NCBI GenBank assembly: GCA_039707655.1
Contig: CM077668.1
Location: 63,939,086-64,003,085, forward strand
Direction of reading: 5' to 3'
DNA: 64,000 bases
From: Elymus sibiricus
Taxonomy: Eukaryota; Streptophyta; Magnoliopsida; Poales; Poaceae
In this document: positions 55,329 through 64,000 of the stretch, piece after piece
How positions within the stretch are numbered: position 1 is the stretch's first letter
How the letters are laid out: every line of letters starts with the position of its first letter
Notes under the pieces: generated by a model
The model's database searches: none
What the model saw: the letters and a program-made list of their open reading frames with translations, nothing else
Told to the model about the DNA's origin: nothing
Position numbers and translations under genes: made by a program

Positions 55329-55899
55329 TGTCGTGGGTGCAAGTCTGATAGTAGTGTGTAGGGGTACGGATGAGAGGGCAGAGCCTAGCTACGGCGCAGT
55401 TGTTACACTCGGATTTACGAGTTCAGGCCCCTCAGCGGTGGAGGTAACAGCCCTACGTCTCGGTGCTCAGGAGCTAGATTGCTTGAGTGTATGATTACAA
55501 AGGTTGCGAACCCTTGGAATGGAGCTGGGGGTGGCTTATATAGTGTCCGCCAGCCCTCCCATGAATGCCGCCATTACCAGGAATTAAAGAGGGGGTTTAA
55601 GGGCGCCGGGTAACGGGCGCATTGATTACAATTAATACGAGCGAGCGCACGTCCTGACCGTTGCATTCCTGGAGCCTCCTGCTCTCCTCTGGTCGAGTGA
55701 CTGTCAGGTACTCCGAGTGAAATAGACGGTCGAGTGAACTCCTGCTACCCGAGTGGTTCATTGAACTCCGAGTGAATGTCAGTTTGCAGAACTCTTGACT
55801 GCTGATCCGGCCCTGGGGCCTAGTATAAGGCGTGTGGAGTCCTAGGGTAGGGTCTGTAGGTCAGGCCTATTACCCTATCCCTAGTATATGTCCTCGTCA
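55329..55899 (-). repeat. 5' LTR of the Tat element
   Basis: 571 bp, about 14 substitutions from the other LTR. A TATA box (minus CACTATATAAGCC) at 55546-55534 would drive the gag-pol transcript toward lower coordinates. Confidence 0.9.
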
Positions 55900-55904
55900 C
55901 AGGG

Positions 55905-56390
55905 TACGGCACACTCTATATAAGCCTGCTTCTGGAGTCCGGCTACAGGTTCGCAACCACTGTAACCTCATGTCATACGCAAGAAAACGGGACTAGGGTT
56001 ATTACCTCCACCGCCATGGAGCACGGACCTGTATACATTCTTGTGTCCCTCATTTCTTCTCGATAGATCAAACTCATTTCTCCTACCTCTCTTACTATCA
56101 GATTTAGAACCACGACAGTTGGTGCCCACCTTGGGGTTGCGCACATATCGATCTATGGCGTAAATAGTTCTTCTTTGACTTCCGGCATTGAGTTGATCCT
56201 AGGAAGGTCATATTCTTCCAGAAGATCGGTTTCTCTGCTGATGATTCGGCATGGGTTCCCTCGGCAGTTATCTCCGCTAATGATCTATCTCACTCTACGC
56301 GCCTTAATTTCCTGGCAAAACTAGTTGTCTCCTTGTCAGTCGTTCTAGCCAGCCAATGGAGGGCCTTATTGAGCAATTTTAATATGGTCC
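55905..56390 (+). mobile_element. right part of an older LTR element and start of its interior
   Basis: Continues the LTR broken by the Tat insertion at 42725. TATA box TATATAA at 55917-55923; LTR end near 56117 (...CCACGACA); then TTGGTGCCCACCTTGGGG as a primer-site-like sequence. About 270 bp of interior follow without a gene, then a MITE. The remainder of the element is missing. Confidence 0.6.
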
Positions 56391-56938
56391 TTCTTACCTG
56401 CTCTTTTCACATGGAAAGTAAGAAGGTAAGAGTAACTCAGACTGAAAATACATAGAAGCACTGGGTGCAACACCCCTCCTATATTCAAAAATAATTTAGT
56501 AATTCAAAAGAAGTCAAAAAATACCAAAACTTTTTATGGAAGCAAACATGACCAAGTATTACACTCGTATAAAAATATTAAACAGAGAATGACTTTCATT
56601 GTATCAGGGGTCAAAGATTTGCCAAAAGAGGCTAGATACAAGTACTATTCATGCTATATTGTTGTCATAATTTTATTTTATTTGCCCTAAAGTCAACGGG
56701 AATCATTCCTTGGCCAAACATTTTATACGAGTACAATACCTGGTCATATTTGATTCCAAAAAAGTTTCAGGATTTTTTAACCTTTTTTTAATTACTAAAT
56801 TATTTTTGAATATAGGGGGGTGGGGCACCCGAGTGCTCCTAATCCGCTTCCTTACTCAGACCCACTACTTAATGAAATCAACGGTTTAGATCTATTATAT
56901 ACTCTTACCTCTCATGTGAAAAGAAGGAAGATTTCATT
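56390..56938. mobile_element. MITE-like inverted repeat
   Basis: Core arms 56453-56650 and 56650-56845 are inverted copies: CACTGGGTGC...CACCCCTCCTATATTC on the left, ACCCGAGTGCTC preceded by GAATATAGGGGGG on the right. The match extends outward through TTTTCACATG and AAGGTAAGAGTA, with the left arm shorter by about 50 bp. No coding content. Confidence 0.65.
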
Positions 56939-57115
56939 CCACCGAGTGACAAGTAGAGAAGATTCTCTTCCGGGCTCCACTTCTTGTGGGCCATCCACAT
57001 GCACGCTCATCTGCCATGTGGTACCCGAAACACATTCATTCATACTTGAAAGAGAGAAATAGGGACAAAAGCAAAGATAGAGGGGGAGAAAAGCAGCAAA
57101 GAGAGTGGAAAGTCA

Positions 57116-57470
57116 ATTTGGCTCCCGGGAGCACATGCTCCCGGGGCCAATTTTTTTCTTCAAATATCAAAAAAATTGAGACAAATTTTTTTTGTGATCT
57201 TTGTCACATACAAATGCGACCTGTAAATTTTGAGGCAAAGAGGTTAAGCATTTTGGCCTGCGCAAAAAAACAAAAACAAATCGAAGACCAAATGTCACCC
57301 CAAATTTTTTTTTTCACCGACGAAACACCGCTGCTCCGTTCCGCATGAAAATTGTCAAGCATGCTTGCTACACCAACATGATCATCTACAATTTTTTTCA
57401 GAATTTTTTGAAAATATTTGCTATTTTTGGGTACTGTTCACCCGGGAGCATGTGCTCCCGGGAGCCAAAA
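57116..57470. mobile_element. MITE with CTCCCGGGAG terminal repeats
   Basis: Left end TTTGGCTCCCGGGAGCAC then ATGCTCCCGGG; right end CCCGGGAGCATGTGC then TCCCGGGAGCCAAAA, an inverted match of about 29 bp. Each terminal repeat is itself palindromic. The interior is AT-rich with no gene. The family looks related to the element at 58196-58586. Confidence 0.75.
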
Positions 57471-58015
57471 CGCCAGCCCCAGAGAGAGGAGGTAAAGAGA
57501 AGGGGAGATGGAAAAAGGCAGGAGAGACTGCATACAAGATGAGACACAATTCACCGTGTCTTCATCTAATCATCTTATTGCTTACTTTTATATATTATAA
57601 AAGCCAGTCCCTTTTAGAATACTTTCTTTAAGAAAAAGCGAAATCTTCTTGTTGCTTCTCCCAGCATACGGCCACGGTCCATGGATCCTTCATCCTTCTG
57701 CTCACTTAGTTATGTTTCCTTGCCTATCACCAATTGTTTCAAATGCAAGTGGAAGCTATACATCGATTAACTAATGTGCTCTTAATGCATGCCGTGACCA
57801 TGGCAAGTCTACGCAGTAGTGCACCATTTTATTGAAAGGAAAAAAAAAAGGTTCCACAACTGCATCTCGTGAATTTTGTAACTGTTTATTTCTCCTACTC
57901 GCAATGAATAATAGTGGCCCTGCCTTTTCGTCAAAAAAAAACTGCATCTCGTGAATTTAGCTACGTGTGTCTTAACTCAACTTCTCACCACGCGTTTCTA
58001 CCCTGCAATTTATGA
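57471..58015. other. intergenic, no gene recognised
   Basis: No supported frame, RNA gene or terminal repeat. AT-rich with a few poly(A) runs (57840, 57930). Confidence 0.4.
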
Positions 58016-58084
58016 ATAACTTTCACGTATCCTGCAATGCTTTTTAGAGTTCTTTAGGGGCAATAATCTAGCTCTCTTTATTAC

Positions 58085-58770
58085 TGAATATCATGAGGTA
58101 CAATAGAAGTACCTAGGGAGTCCAAAAGCCAAACACAGACACCATTTACAATATAAAGAAAATTACCAGCAAGATTATGAGCATGAGAGTTCGACCGGAA
58201 ATCCGTTGGTGCTCCCGGGAGCGCGCGCTCTTGCACGCGAAAAAAATATTTGAAAGTGTGAAAAAATTCCAAACAAAAATTTGGCGCATACATCTCGACA
58301 TTATATGTGTGCACGTCAAGTTTCGGAGAAAACCGACATTTTTTGTGACTTGTGTAAAAAAGACAAAAGGATGTCTTGTGAAAAGCATTTTTTAACACCG
58401 GATTTTGTCTTTTTCACACGCCACACATAAGTTGTCGGTTTTTCGCGAAACGACTTTGTGAGCATGTACAATATCGAGATGTACGCGCCAAGTTTTTGTT
58501 TGAAATTTTTTGACATTTCAAAATATGTTTAAAACACATTTTAAAAACCAGGAGCGCGCGCTCCCATGTGCCAAAACGCCACTCTCAGAGTTCGACGCCC
58601 TTCCTTCATGGACGTAGCAAATTTCAGGGACGTATTTTCTGCGGTGATTGATCTCCATAAGGACGGTGCAGTAGCTGAAGTGGCACGTGTTGTCGATTGC
58701 TCTGACAATTTCCAGGCAGTCCGAAGTGGCAATGCATCTCTAGACATGCAAATCGCCAGGTAAGGGCATG
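58085..58770 (-). pseudogene. LINE-type RNase H (RVT_3-like) tail, copy 1, split by a MITE
   Basis: On the minus strand, 58770-58587 reads SDCLEIVRAIDNTCHFS, then VLMEINHRRKYVPEICYVHEG and GRASNS. After the MITE, 58195-58085 reads SHAHNLAGNFLYIV and ends WLLDSLGTSIVPHDI. This matches the RNase H-like domain often found at the end of plant LINE proteins (a SDCLEVV strand, an R-x-S-N...AHNLA end). Downstream is an AATAAAGAGAGC 3' UTR. It is a fragment of copy 2 in the same orientation. Confidence 0.6.
58196..58586. mobile_element. Mutator-type MITE with 10-bp target duplication
   Basis: 391 bp with GC-rich palindromic ends (GGGAGCGCGCGCTC on the left, GAGCGCGCGCTCCC on the right) and an AT-rich interior that is itself partly inverted. 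It is flanked by AGAGTTCGAC at 58186-58195 and 58587-58596. A 9-10-bp duplication is typical of Mutator-like elements. It lies inside the RNase H remnant, and copy 2 at 59.3 kb shows the empty site. Confidence 0.8.
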
Positions 58771-58774
58771 TCCA

Positions 58775-59110
58775 ACGCTGACCCGCAAATCGGACACCGC
58801 ATCCGTTCGTGGACACGGGGCAGTCCGCAGACACGAATGTGGGAGCCGGCCATCCAATGTTATCCGCATATATTTCAAATCGGATTTAAACAAACCGGAC
58901 GAATTACATGCAAACCGGATGTTTTTTATTTAAACCAGACGAAAATATTTACATTTTGGGCATGTTTTTAACTAAACTATACCGGGTTGCGGTAAAACTA
59001 ATCTACGACTGGTCGTGGCGGATCTCCACTCACACGACATGTCTTCCTCATGTCCGGCAGCCCGTTCATCGGACTGCCGCTAGCCCTGGACGGATATGCT
59101 TCAGCGAAAG
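58775..59110. mobile_element. possible PIF/Harbinger fragment
   Basis: Starts GGGCATGTCCAACGCTGACC, continues with repeats of CGGACAC and AAACCGGA(C/T)G, and ends in a GC-rich part near 59100. The start resembles ends of grass PIF/Harbinger elements. I see no transposase frame and no matching right end. Confidence 0.35.
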
Positions 59111-59214
59111 GAGCATGTATAACCTTTGCGAAGGGAGCATGTATAACTTTTACGTATTCTGCAGTACTTTCAGAGATTTTTCTTATGGGTAATCAAGCTC
59201 TCTTTATTGCTAAA

Positions 59215-59690
59215 TGTCATGAGGTACAATAGAAGTATCTGAGGAGTTCAAAAGCCACACATGACGACAATGTATAATATAAAGAAAATTGCCAGCTAGA
59301 TTATGAGCATGAGAGTTCGACGCCCTTCCTTCATGGACATAGCGAATTTCAGGGAAGTATTTTCTGCGGTGATTGATCTCCATAAGGACGGTGCAGGAGC
59401 TGAAGCGGCACTTGCTATCGATTGCTCTGACGACTTCCAGGCAATCCGAAGTGACAATGCATCTCTAGTCTTGCAAATCGGCAGCTAATGCAAGAGCTTC
59501 GCGTTAGGCTAGAGATTCCAGTGTAGCAGGGTCTGAAATACCTGAACATGCTAGTACAGACGATCCCATGTACGTAGCTTCTGCATTCCGACAGATAGCA
59601 GCGACCACACCCCGGTTCTCTGACTTCAACACAACAACATCGACATTTATCTTGGGAACTCCTATATGCCGCTCTCTGCGGCAGGTTGTC
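59215..59690 (-). pseudogene. LINE-type RNase H (RVT_3-like) domain, copy 2
   Basis: Minus-strand frame: FPKINVDVVVLKSENRGVVA, then AAICRNAEATYMGSSVLACS, ISDPATLESLA, stop, REALALAADLQ, stop, CIVTSDCLEVVRAIDS, then MEINHRRKYFPEIRYVHEG and GRASNSHAHNLAGNFLYII. The order matches RVT_3: the KINVDG start (here Val for Gly), the LE-x-x-A...REAL helix, the TSD strand and the AHNLA end. At least two stops make it dead. It lacks the rest of the LINE. Confidence 0.65.
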
Positions 59691-59774
59691 GCCCGCACGC
59701 ACAGGGAGGATACGACTGGGCCGGCCTAGAAGGTAGCGACAGGCTGCGATCGCGTAATGTAGCTACTAAAAAAA

Positions 59775-59845
59775 GGCGCACTAGCGGGGGATCAAACCCA
59801 GCATCTCGTCCTATTGAGGATGCGCTACTACCGGATCACCTAGCG
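59775..59845 (-). tRNA. tRNA-like relic (pseudo-tRNA or SINE head)
   Basis: Seventy-one bases on the minus strand begin CGCTAGG and end CGCTAGTG plus GCC, so six of seven acceptor pairs can form. A B-box-like GGGTTTGATCCC and an A-box-like GGTAGTAGC are at the expected distances. Seven T follow (59774-59768), a Pol III terminator. The D and anticodon stems are poor and no anticodon can be assigned. Confidence 0.3.
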
Positions 59846-59909
59846 AGCTTTACTGGTTCAATAACAGCGAAAGTCCTTCAGAACCAACCATCCAGCAAAG
59901 ATCCAATTT

Positions 59910-60700
59910 TTTTTGAAAATTTCGAATGCAGATTAAGAAAAAAACTGAATGTTTTGCGAAATGCACATAATTTTCAAAATTGTGAACAAATTTTTTAATA
60001 AATAAATAGTGTCCCAAATCATGAACAATATTGTGAAATTCTAGAACAAAAATTGAAAACGCGAACATTTTGTAAAATTCCCGAATAAAATTTGAAAACA
60101 AGAACATTTTTTGAAATTTTCAAGCAAAAATTTGAAACTACTAAAAAAATTGGAAACCTGATTTTTTTTTTTGAAATTTGTGAACATTTTTAAAGCATGA
60201 AATTTTTTAAAATTATGAACATTTTTTGAAAATTTTGAACAAAAACAATTCGAATTTTTTTTGAAAAACAAGAACAAAATTTGAAAACACAAACAATTTT
60301 GTGAAATCCCAGAACAAAATTTGGAAATGCCAACATTTTTTTAAACTCCTGAACAAAATTTGAAAACAAGAACATTTTTTGAAATTTTCGAAACTGCTGA
60401 AAAAAGTGGAAACGTGCACATTTTTAGAAAACGGGAACCTTTTCGGAAATTCGTTTCTGAAAAATTATGAAAATTTTGAACCAAACATTCCGAACAATTT
60501 TTTAAAATACCAAAAAAACTTGAAAATACGAACATTTTCTGTAATTTCCAAAGATTTTTGAATATGTGAACATTTTTTAAAAAAGAAAAATAAACCTGAA
60601 AATGAAAAAGAAACAGAAAAGGGAAAATAAACAGAAAGAAGAAAAAGAACAGAAAAACATAAAAATTAAAAGATAAAATGAAAAAACAAAAAGAAAAAGA
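59910..60700. repeat. AT-rich GAACATTTTTTGAAA repeat tract
   Basis: Dozens of short degenerate units built on GAACA(A/T)TTTTTGAAA and AAAATTTGAAAAC. All open frames in it are low-complexity. The tract ends in a poly(A)-rich stretch and a CCTTCTAGAAGG palindrome near 60718. Confidence 0.75.
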
Positions 60701-60945
60701 AATACCGGTTCAGGGAACCTTCTAGAAGGTTTTCAAAACCGGATATGGTTGTATATGCACTCGCTACGCAAAATGGGCCTGCCCATCGCGTCGCTCGGTC
60801 GCTCGCCTGTGCGAAGCGCCAGCAGTTTGACGCGACGCGAGTCAAATAGGAAATCGCATTTATCTTCAGATAATGACGTGGAGGAGGAATACAACTAGGC
60901 GCACTTCGGTGGGCCTATCGGGGACCCACCGACGGCTGTATCGGG

Positions 60946-62395
60946 GGATCTCCTATTTGGCCCATTAACACGCTGGAAAGACACCGGGCGTGCACCATCA
61001 GCTCCCCCTGCGCCCTTTTGGGCCGGCCCATGCGTGGTTCGGGATACCCTCCTTTTGTTCATTTCGTTTTTTTTTGTTTTCTGTTTTTAAAAATAATTCA
61101 GGATTTCAAAAAGTTCCTAATTTAAAATGTTCAGCAATGTTCACGAATTTAAAAAATATGTTCCGAAAAAATAATAAAATATTCATGAATTCAAAAATGT
61201 TTGTGAATTCAAAAAATATGTTCATGATTTTATTAAATGTTCAGAAAATCCTAAAATGTTTGGAATTCAAGAAAGGATCATAATTTTTAAAAATGTTAAC
61301 AATTTTTATACAAATTTTCCGAAAATAAAACAAATCATCATTTTCCAAAAATTTGTGATTTCAAAAAATGTTTGCGAATTCAAAAAATGTTCACCTCAAA
61401 ATATTGTTCCCAAGTTTAAAAAATTGCAAAAAACTCTTCACTTCAAAAAATGCCCTCCTTTAAATATTCACAAAAATGCAAAAAATGTTCGCCACTTTAA
61501 AAAATTGTTCCCAAGTTTCAAAAAACTCTTCACTTCAAAAAATGTTCATGAATCCTAAAAATGTAAATGCATTTAAAAAGATGTTCATCAAATAAAAAAT
61601 GTTCGTGAATTTCAAAAATTGTTCCCAAATTTCGAAAATTGTTCGCAAATTCACAAAAATGTTCATCTGTTACAAAAAAAATTAAATTTTCAAAATTGTT
61701 CACAAATTTGTAACGCGAAGTCAAAATATGTTCATGATTTTAAACAATGTTCATAAAATTGTAAAAAATGTTCATCAATTTTAAAAATGTTCATGATTTC
61801 AAAAATAATTTTCTGAAATAAAAAATGTCATATTTCAAAAACTAATCATTTGTAACACAAATTCGAAAAAAAAATCATGATATAAAAAATGTTCACGGAT
61901 TTGTCAAAAATGTTCATGAATTTGAAAATGTTCACAATTTCAAAAAATACGTTCGTGAATTCAAGAAAGTTCATAATTTAAAAAGTGTTCATGTATTTGT
62001 ACCACGGATTCTGAAAATGTTCATGATTTAAAAAAATGTTCAGGATTTCAAAAATATGTTCGTGAATTCATAATTTTCAAAAATGTTCATGAATTTGAAA
62101 AATGTTCACAAAATGAAAATTAAAAAGAAGAAATGATAAACAAAACAGAATAGAAAAAATAAAATAAAAATAAAAATGAAAAAGGGAGAAGAAAGAAAAA
62201 GAAAAAGAAAAGGGGGAAATAAAAAAGTGAAAAGTTAGAAAAAACTGAAAGAAAAAAGAAAAGAAAACTGGTTTGGGAAGGTTCTATATTCCTGCCAAAA
62301 CCAAAAATGAGGTAGTTGGGCCGGCCCAAACGAACGCAGTGGAATGGGGCGCGCGCGGGGTCGCTAACCAGCGACCCGCGCGCCAAATAGGATCC
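60946..62395. mobile_element. TIR element with AT-rich TTCAAAAAATGTTC interior
   Basis: Left end GGATCTCCTATTTGGCC (60946-60962), right end CGCCAAATAGGATCC (62381-62395), inverted. GGCCGGCCCA occurs near both ends. The interior (61080-62250) is a long tract of short TTCAAAAAATGTTC or ATGTTCATGAATTT units. A CAAATAGGA at 60843-60851 suggests that a similar element ends just before it. No coding content. Superfamily not assigned. Confidence 0.55.
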
Positions 62396-62784
62396 GCCCT
62401 TTATCTGTTTGAACAATAGCCAGTGGCCCCTTACATCAAACGGACCATAATAGCTCATGGATTCGGGGCCCATGGGGAAACCAAGCCGGGAAGCCATCCA
62501 CCAAGTCTCCACACACACACACATAGGGCATCGAATATCAATCTCTACTCCTAAAGGGGCAGTCCGTAGGTCGTTTTGTTCGTTCGCAGCCCCTCCCATC
62601 GATTGAAAGCATCTCGCACCCTTTTTTTGAAGCTCACACCGGTTTTTTCTGACTTGTTTCTCTTCTCTCGATCGCTCCCTTCCAGATCGATCACCTTCCG
62701 TTCTAAAAAAAAAGATCTCCTTCCCGATTCATCCCAGAAAACAAATCCTTCCAATTGATTGAACAGAGCTAGACCCATCATTTT
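62396..62784. other. intergenic, no gene recognised
   Basis: Short open frames only. Contains (CA)n at 62509-62521. It lies downstream of the broken Myb-like gene. Confidence 0.4.
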
Positions 62785-63891
62785 TCTTTATCTTCTTCGT
62801 GCAGTTTCAATATCCTTGAGCACGGTTTGCCAGTAGGGTTTCCATTCAATTTCATCCAACAATGTGAAAAAAGTGAATGTTTTCTTCTACACTTGATGGT
62901 ACAGTGCCACCGCCAAAGTTGCATGGGTTTGAACTTCGATGGCGCTTTGGTTTTGGCTAACAACTTGCTTAACATAACCAAAAAATTTGCTCATGGCCTC
63001 TTGGATGAGTGACCGTCTATGTTGGAGAGAGCATGGGACACGGTTCCTAACGATTGGGGTGTGGCTTCACATACTGTTTTTGCTCATGGTAAAATTTGTG
63101 AATTTTTTCCCAATACTTCTCGCCTTTTTGCTTGATTCCACATACTGGGTCAATGCACGTATTACACTAACTTTCACACAACAAAATATTTTCAAATTGT
63201 GTGCATGTTGGACCTCTAGGTTTCACTACTTTCGCACCAGCTTTCTTCTTCGTTTTAGTGCGTGATGTTTGCCCAAATTCAAACACCGAGGAATTGGTAT
63301 CCTCCATAGTAAATTGCAAAGACTCTTGACCATTATTTATCATGTCATGCAATACTTGTTCCTACAATATGCATCGCAATTTAACTATCATCCTACAAGT
63401 TGATCCGATGGTATGTGTAAGGAAAGAATGAACGAATGCAAGTAGGAAAGGGCAAAGATTGTACCGGGTCTTGGTCGGGCATTCCGTCGAACAAGTTGTG
63501 GGCATGCTCGAAGCCGGCATTGCCCGACGTCGCCCGATGCATTTGGAACTACGGTGAGTCCGCTATCGTGGACGCATCGGGGACGTATTGCGAGAAGCTC
63601 AAATCCGGGATGCCCGTCCACTGGGGGCGGAACGGAGTCAGGTTTCGTCGACGAGTTGTTTGTGCCTGCGGCCACGACCTCTAGATTGGTGGTTGGCGCG
63701 GCAAAGTCCATGTCCTCAGCAGCGGGCACGAAGGGCATCATAGGATCGGCCACCTCCACAGCTGCCTTTGCCACCGCCTCATGCCCGCGCTGCCTCCGGC
63801 GGCGCTCCTTCAGGGCAAGGTTCTCCACCTTGCAAGGAGCCGCCAGGCCGGGGATCCCGACCGATTCCGCCGAGGCATCATCCATGGCCAT
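62785..63891 (-). pseudogene. PIF/Harbinger-associated Myb-like (GSTT3-like) gene, broken
   Basis: Exon 1 (63891-63465) starts MAMDDASAESVGIPGLAAPC. After a probable frameshift it ends in the family motif FEHAHNLFDGMPDQDP. A 103-bp GT-AG intron (63464-63362) follows. Exon 2 (from 63361) gives EQVLHDMINNGQESLQF, FEFGQTSRTKTKKKAGAK, then the Myb-like core PTCTQFENILLCES, stop, CNTCIDPVCGIKQKGEKYW and EKIHKFYHEQK, and further, in shifted frames, SLIQEAMSKFFGYVKQVVSQNQS and a SHCWMKL end. This is the order of the wheat proteins often labelled glutathione S-transferase T3-like, which are Myb/trihelix-type partners of Harbinger transposases. A Trp-to-stop change (near 63162) and several frameshifts show that it is dead. 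Confidence 0.6.
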
Positions 63892-64000
63892 GGCGGCGGA
63901 CTGGGTTGTCGGCGACGGCGGACGAGGACGGCGTGCAAGGGAAGGGCTGGGAGGTTGCGTGGAGGCGGGAAATGGAGGATGGGGACGGGAGGGTTTCGGC

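Larger units (their letters stand above)
42726..55899 (-). mobile_element. complete Tat-lineage gypsy element with antisense gene
   Basis: 13,174 bp with LTRs of 571 bp each (42726-43296 and 55329-55899) and a 5-bp target duplication CAGGG (42721-42725 and 55900-55904). Gag, protease, RT, a second (archaeal-type) RNase H and integrase run on the minus strand. A spliced gene with a putative gypsy-type transposon (PF04195-like) domain runs on the plus strand between the 3' LTR and the integrase. Dual RNase H and an extra antisense gene are features of the Tat lineage. About 14 LTR substitutions (2.5 percent) put it in the same age range as the gypsy element at 29.6 kb. Confidence 0.9.

Overview
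The window is plant nuclear DNA of the grass tribe Triticeae (wheat, goatgrass or a close relative). The evidence is the repeat content: a BARE-1/WIS/Angela-type copia LTR, two gypsy families with LTRs that begin TGATACGTCT and a tRNA-Asp primer site, a Tat-lineage gypsy element, a large CACTA element and many MITEs. Introns are GT-AG and long stretches have no coding content. No bacterial or organellar genes were seen. Family names are given only where motifs support them; nothing was searched against a database.

Layout. 1-2.4 kb holds the only ordinary genes: the last two exons of an unrecognised Cys/His-rich gene (+) and a complete single-exon F-box/DUF295 gene (-), converging on each other. 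From 3.7 to about 26.5 kb there is one CACTA transposon whose gene runs on the minus strand (first exon near 25.8 kb, last exon at 5.2 kb). It has been blown apart by a solo LTR (6.09-7.62 kb) and by a gypsy element (7.63-23.1 kb), which itself carries a 9.76-kb copia element (12.62-22.38 kb) with near-identical LTRs and a dead interior. At 27.3-28.0 kb is a second transposase-like gene remnant with a tandemly duplicated 30-nt exon. From 28.06 to 40.61 kb lies a 5'-truncated BARE-like copia, split between its integrase and reverse transcriptase regions by a complete pol-less gypsy element (29.60-37.05 kb, 5-bp TSD GTAAC). A LINE 3' end follows.

42.7-55.9 kb is a complete 13.17-kb Tat-lineage gypsy element (571-bp LTRs, TSD CAGGG). 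It has gag-pro-RT-RNaseH-IN on the minus strand and, converging on it from the other end, a seven-exon antisense gene on the plus strand with its own TATA box. About eleven 73-bp tandem repeats lie between the two 3' ends. The element sits inside an older LTR of another family. From 56 to 62.5 kb there are MITEs, two copies of a LINE-type RNase H tail, a tRNA-like relic and long AT-rich repeat tracts. The window ends with a broken PIF/Harbinger-associated Myb-like (GSTT3-like) gene.

Most genes here are mobile-element parts. Three of the LTR elements (both TGATACG gypsies and the 12.6-kb copia) lack working pol and must have been moved by proteins supplied elsewhere. The copia still shares its LTR start and polypurine end with the BARE-like copy in this window, which points to its helper. 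The strongest leads for follow-up are the antisense gene, the five C-to-T-type stops in the Tat pol, the GC hairpin next to the TATA box in three LTR families, and the duplicated micro-exon.
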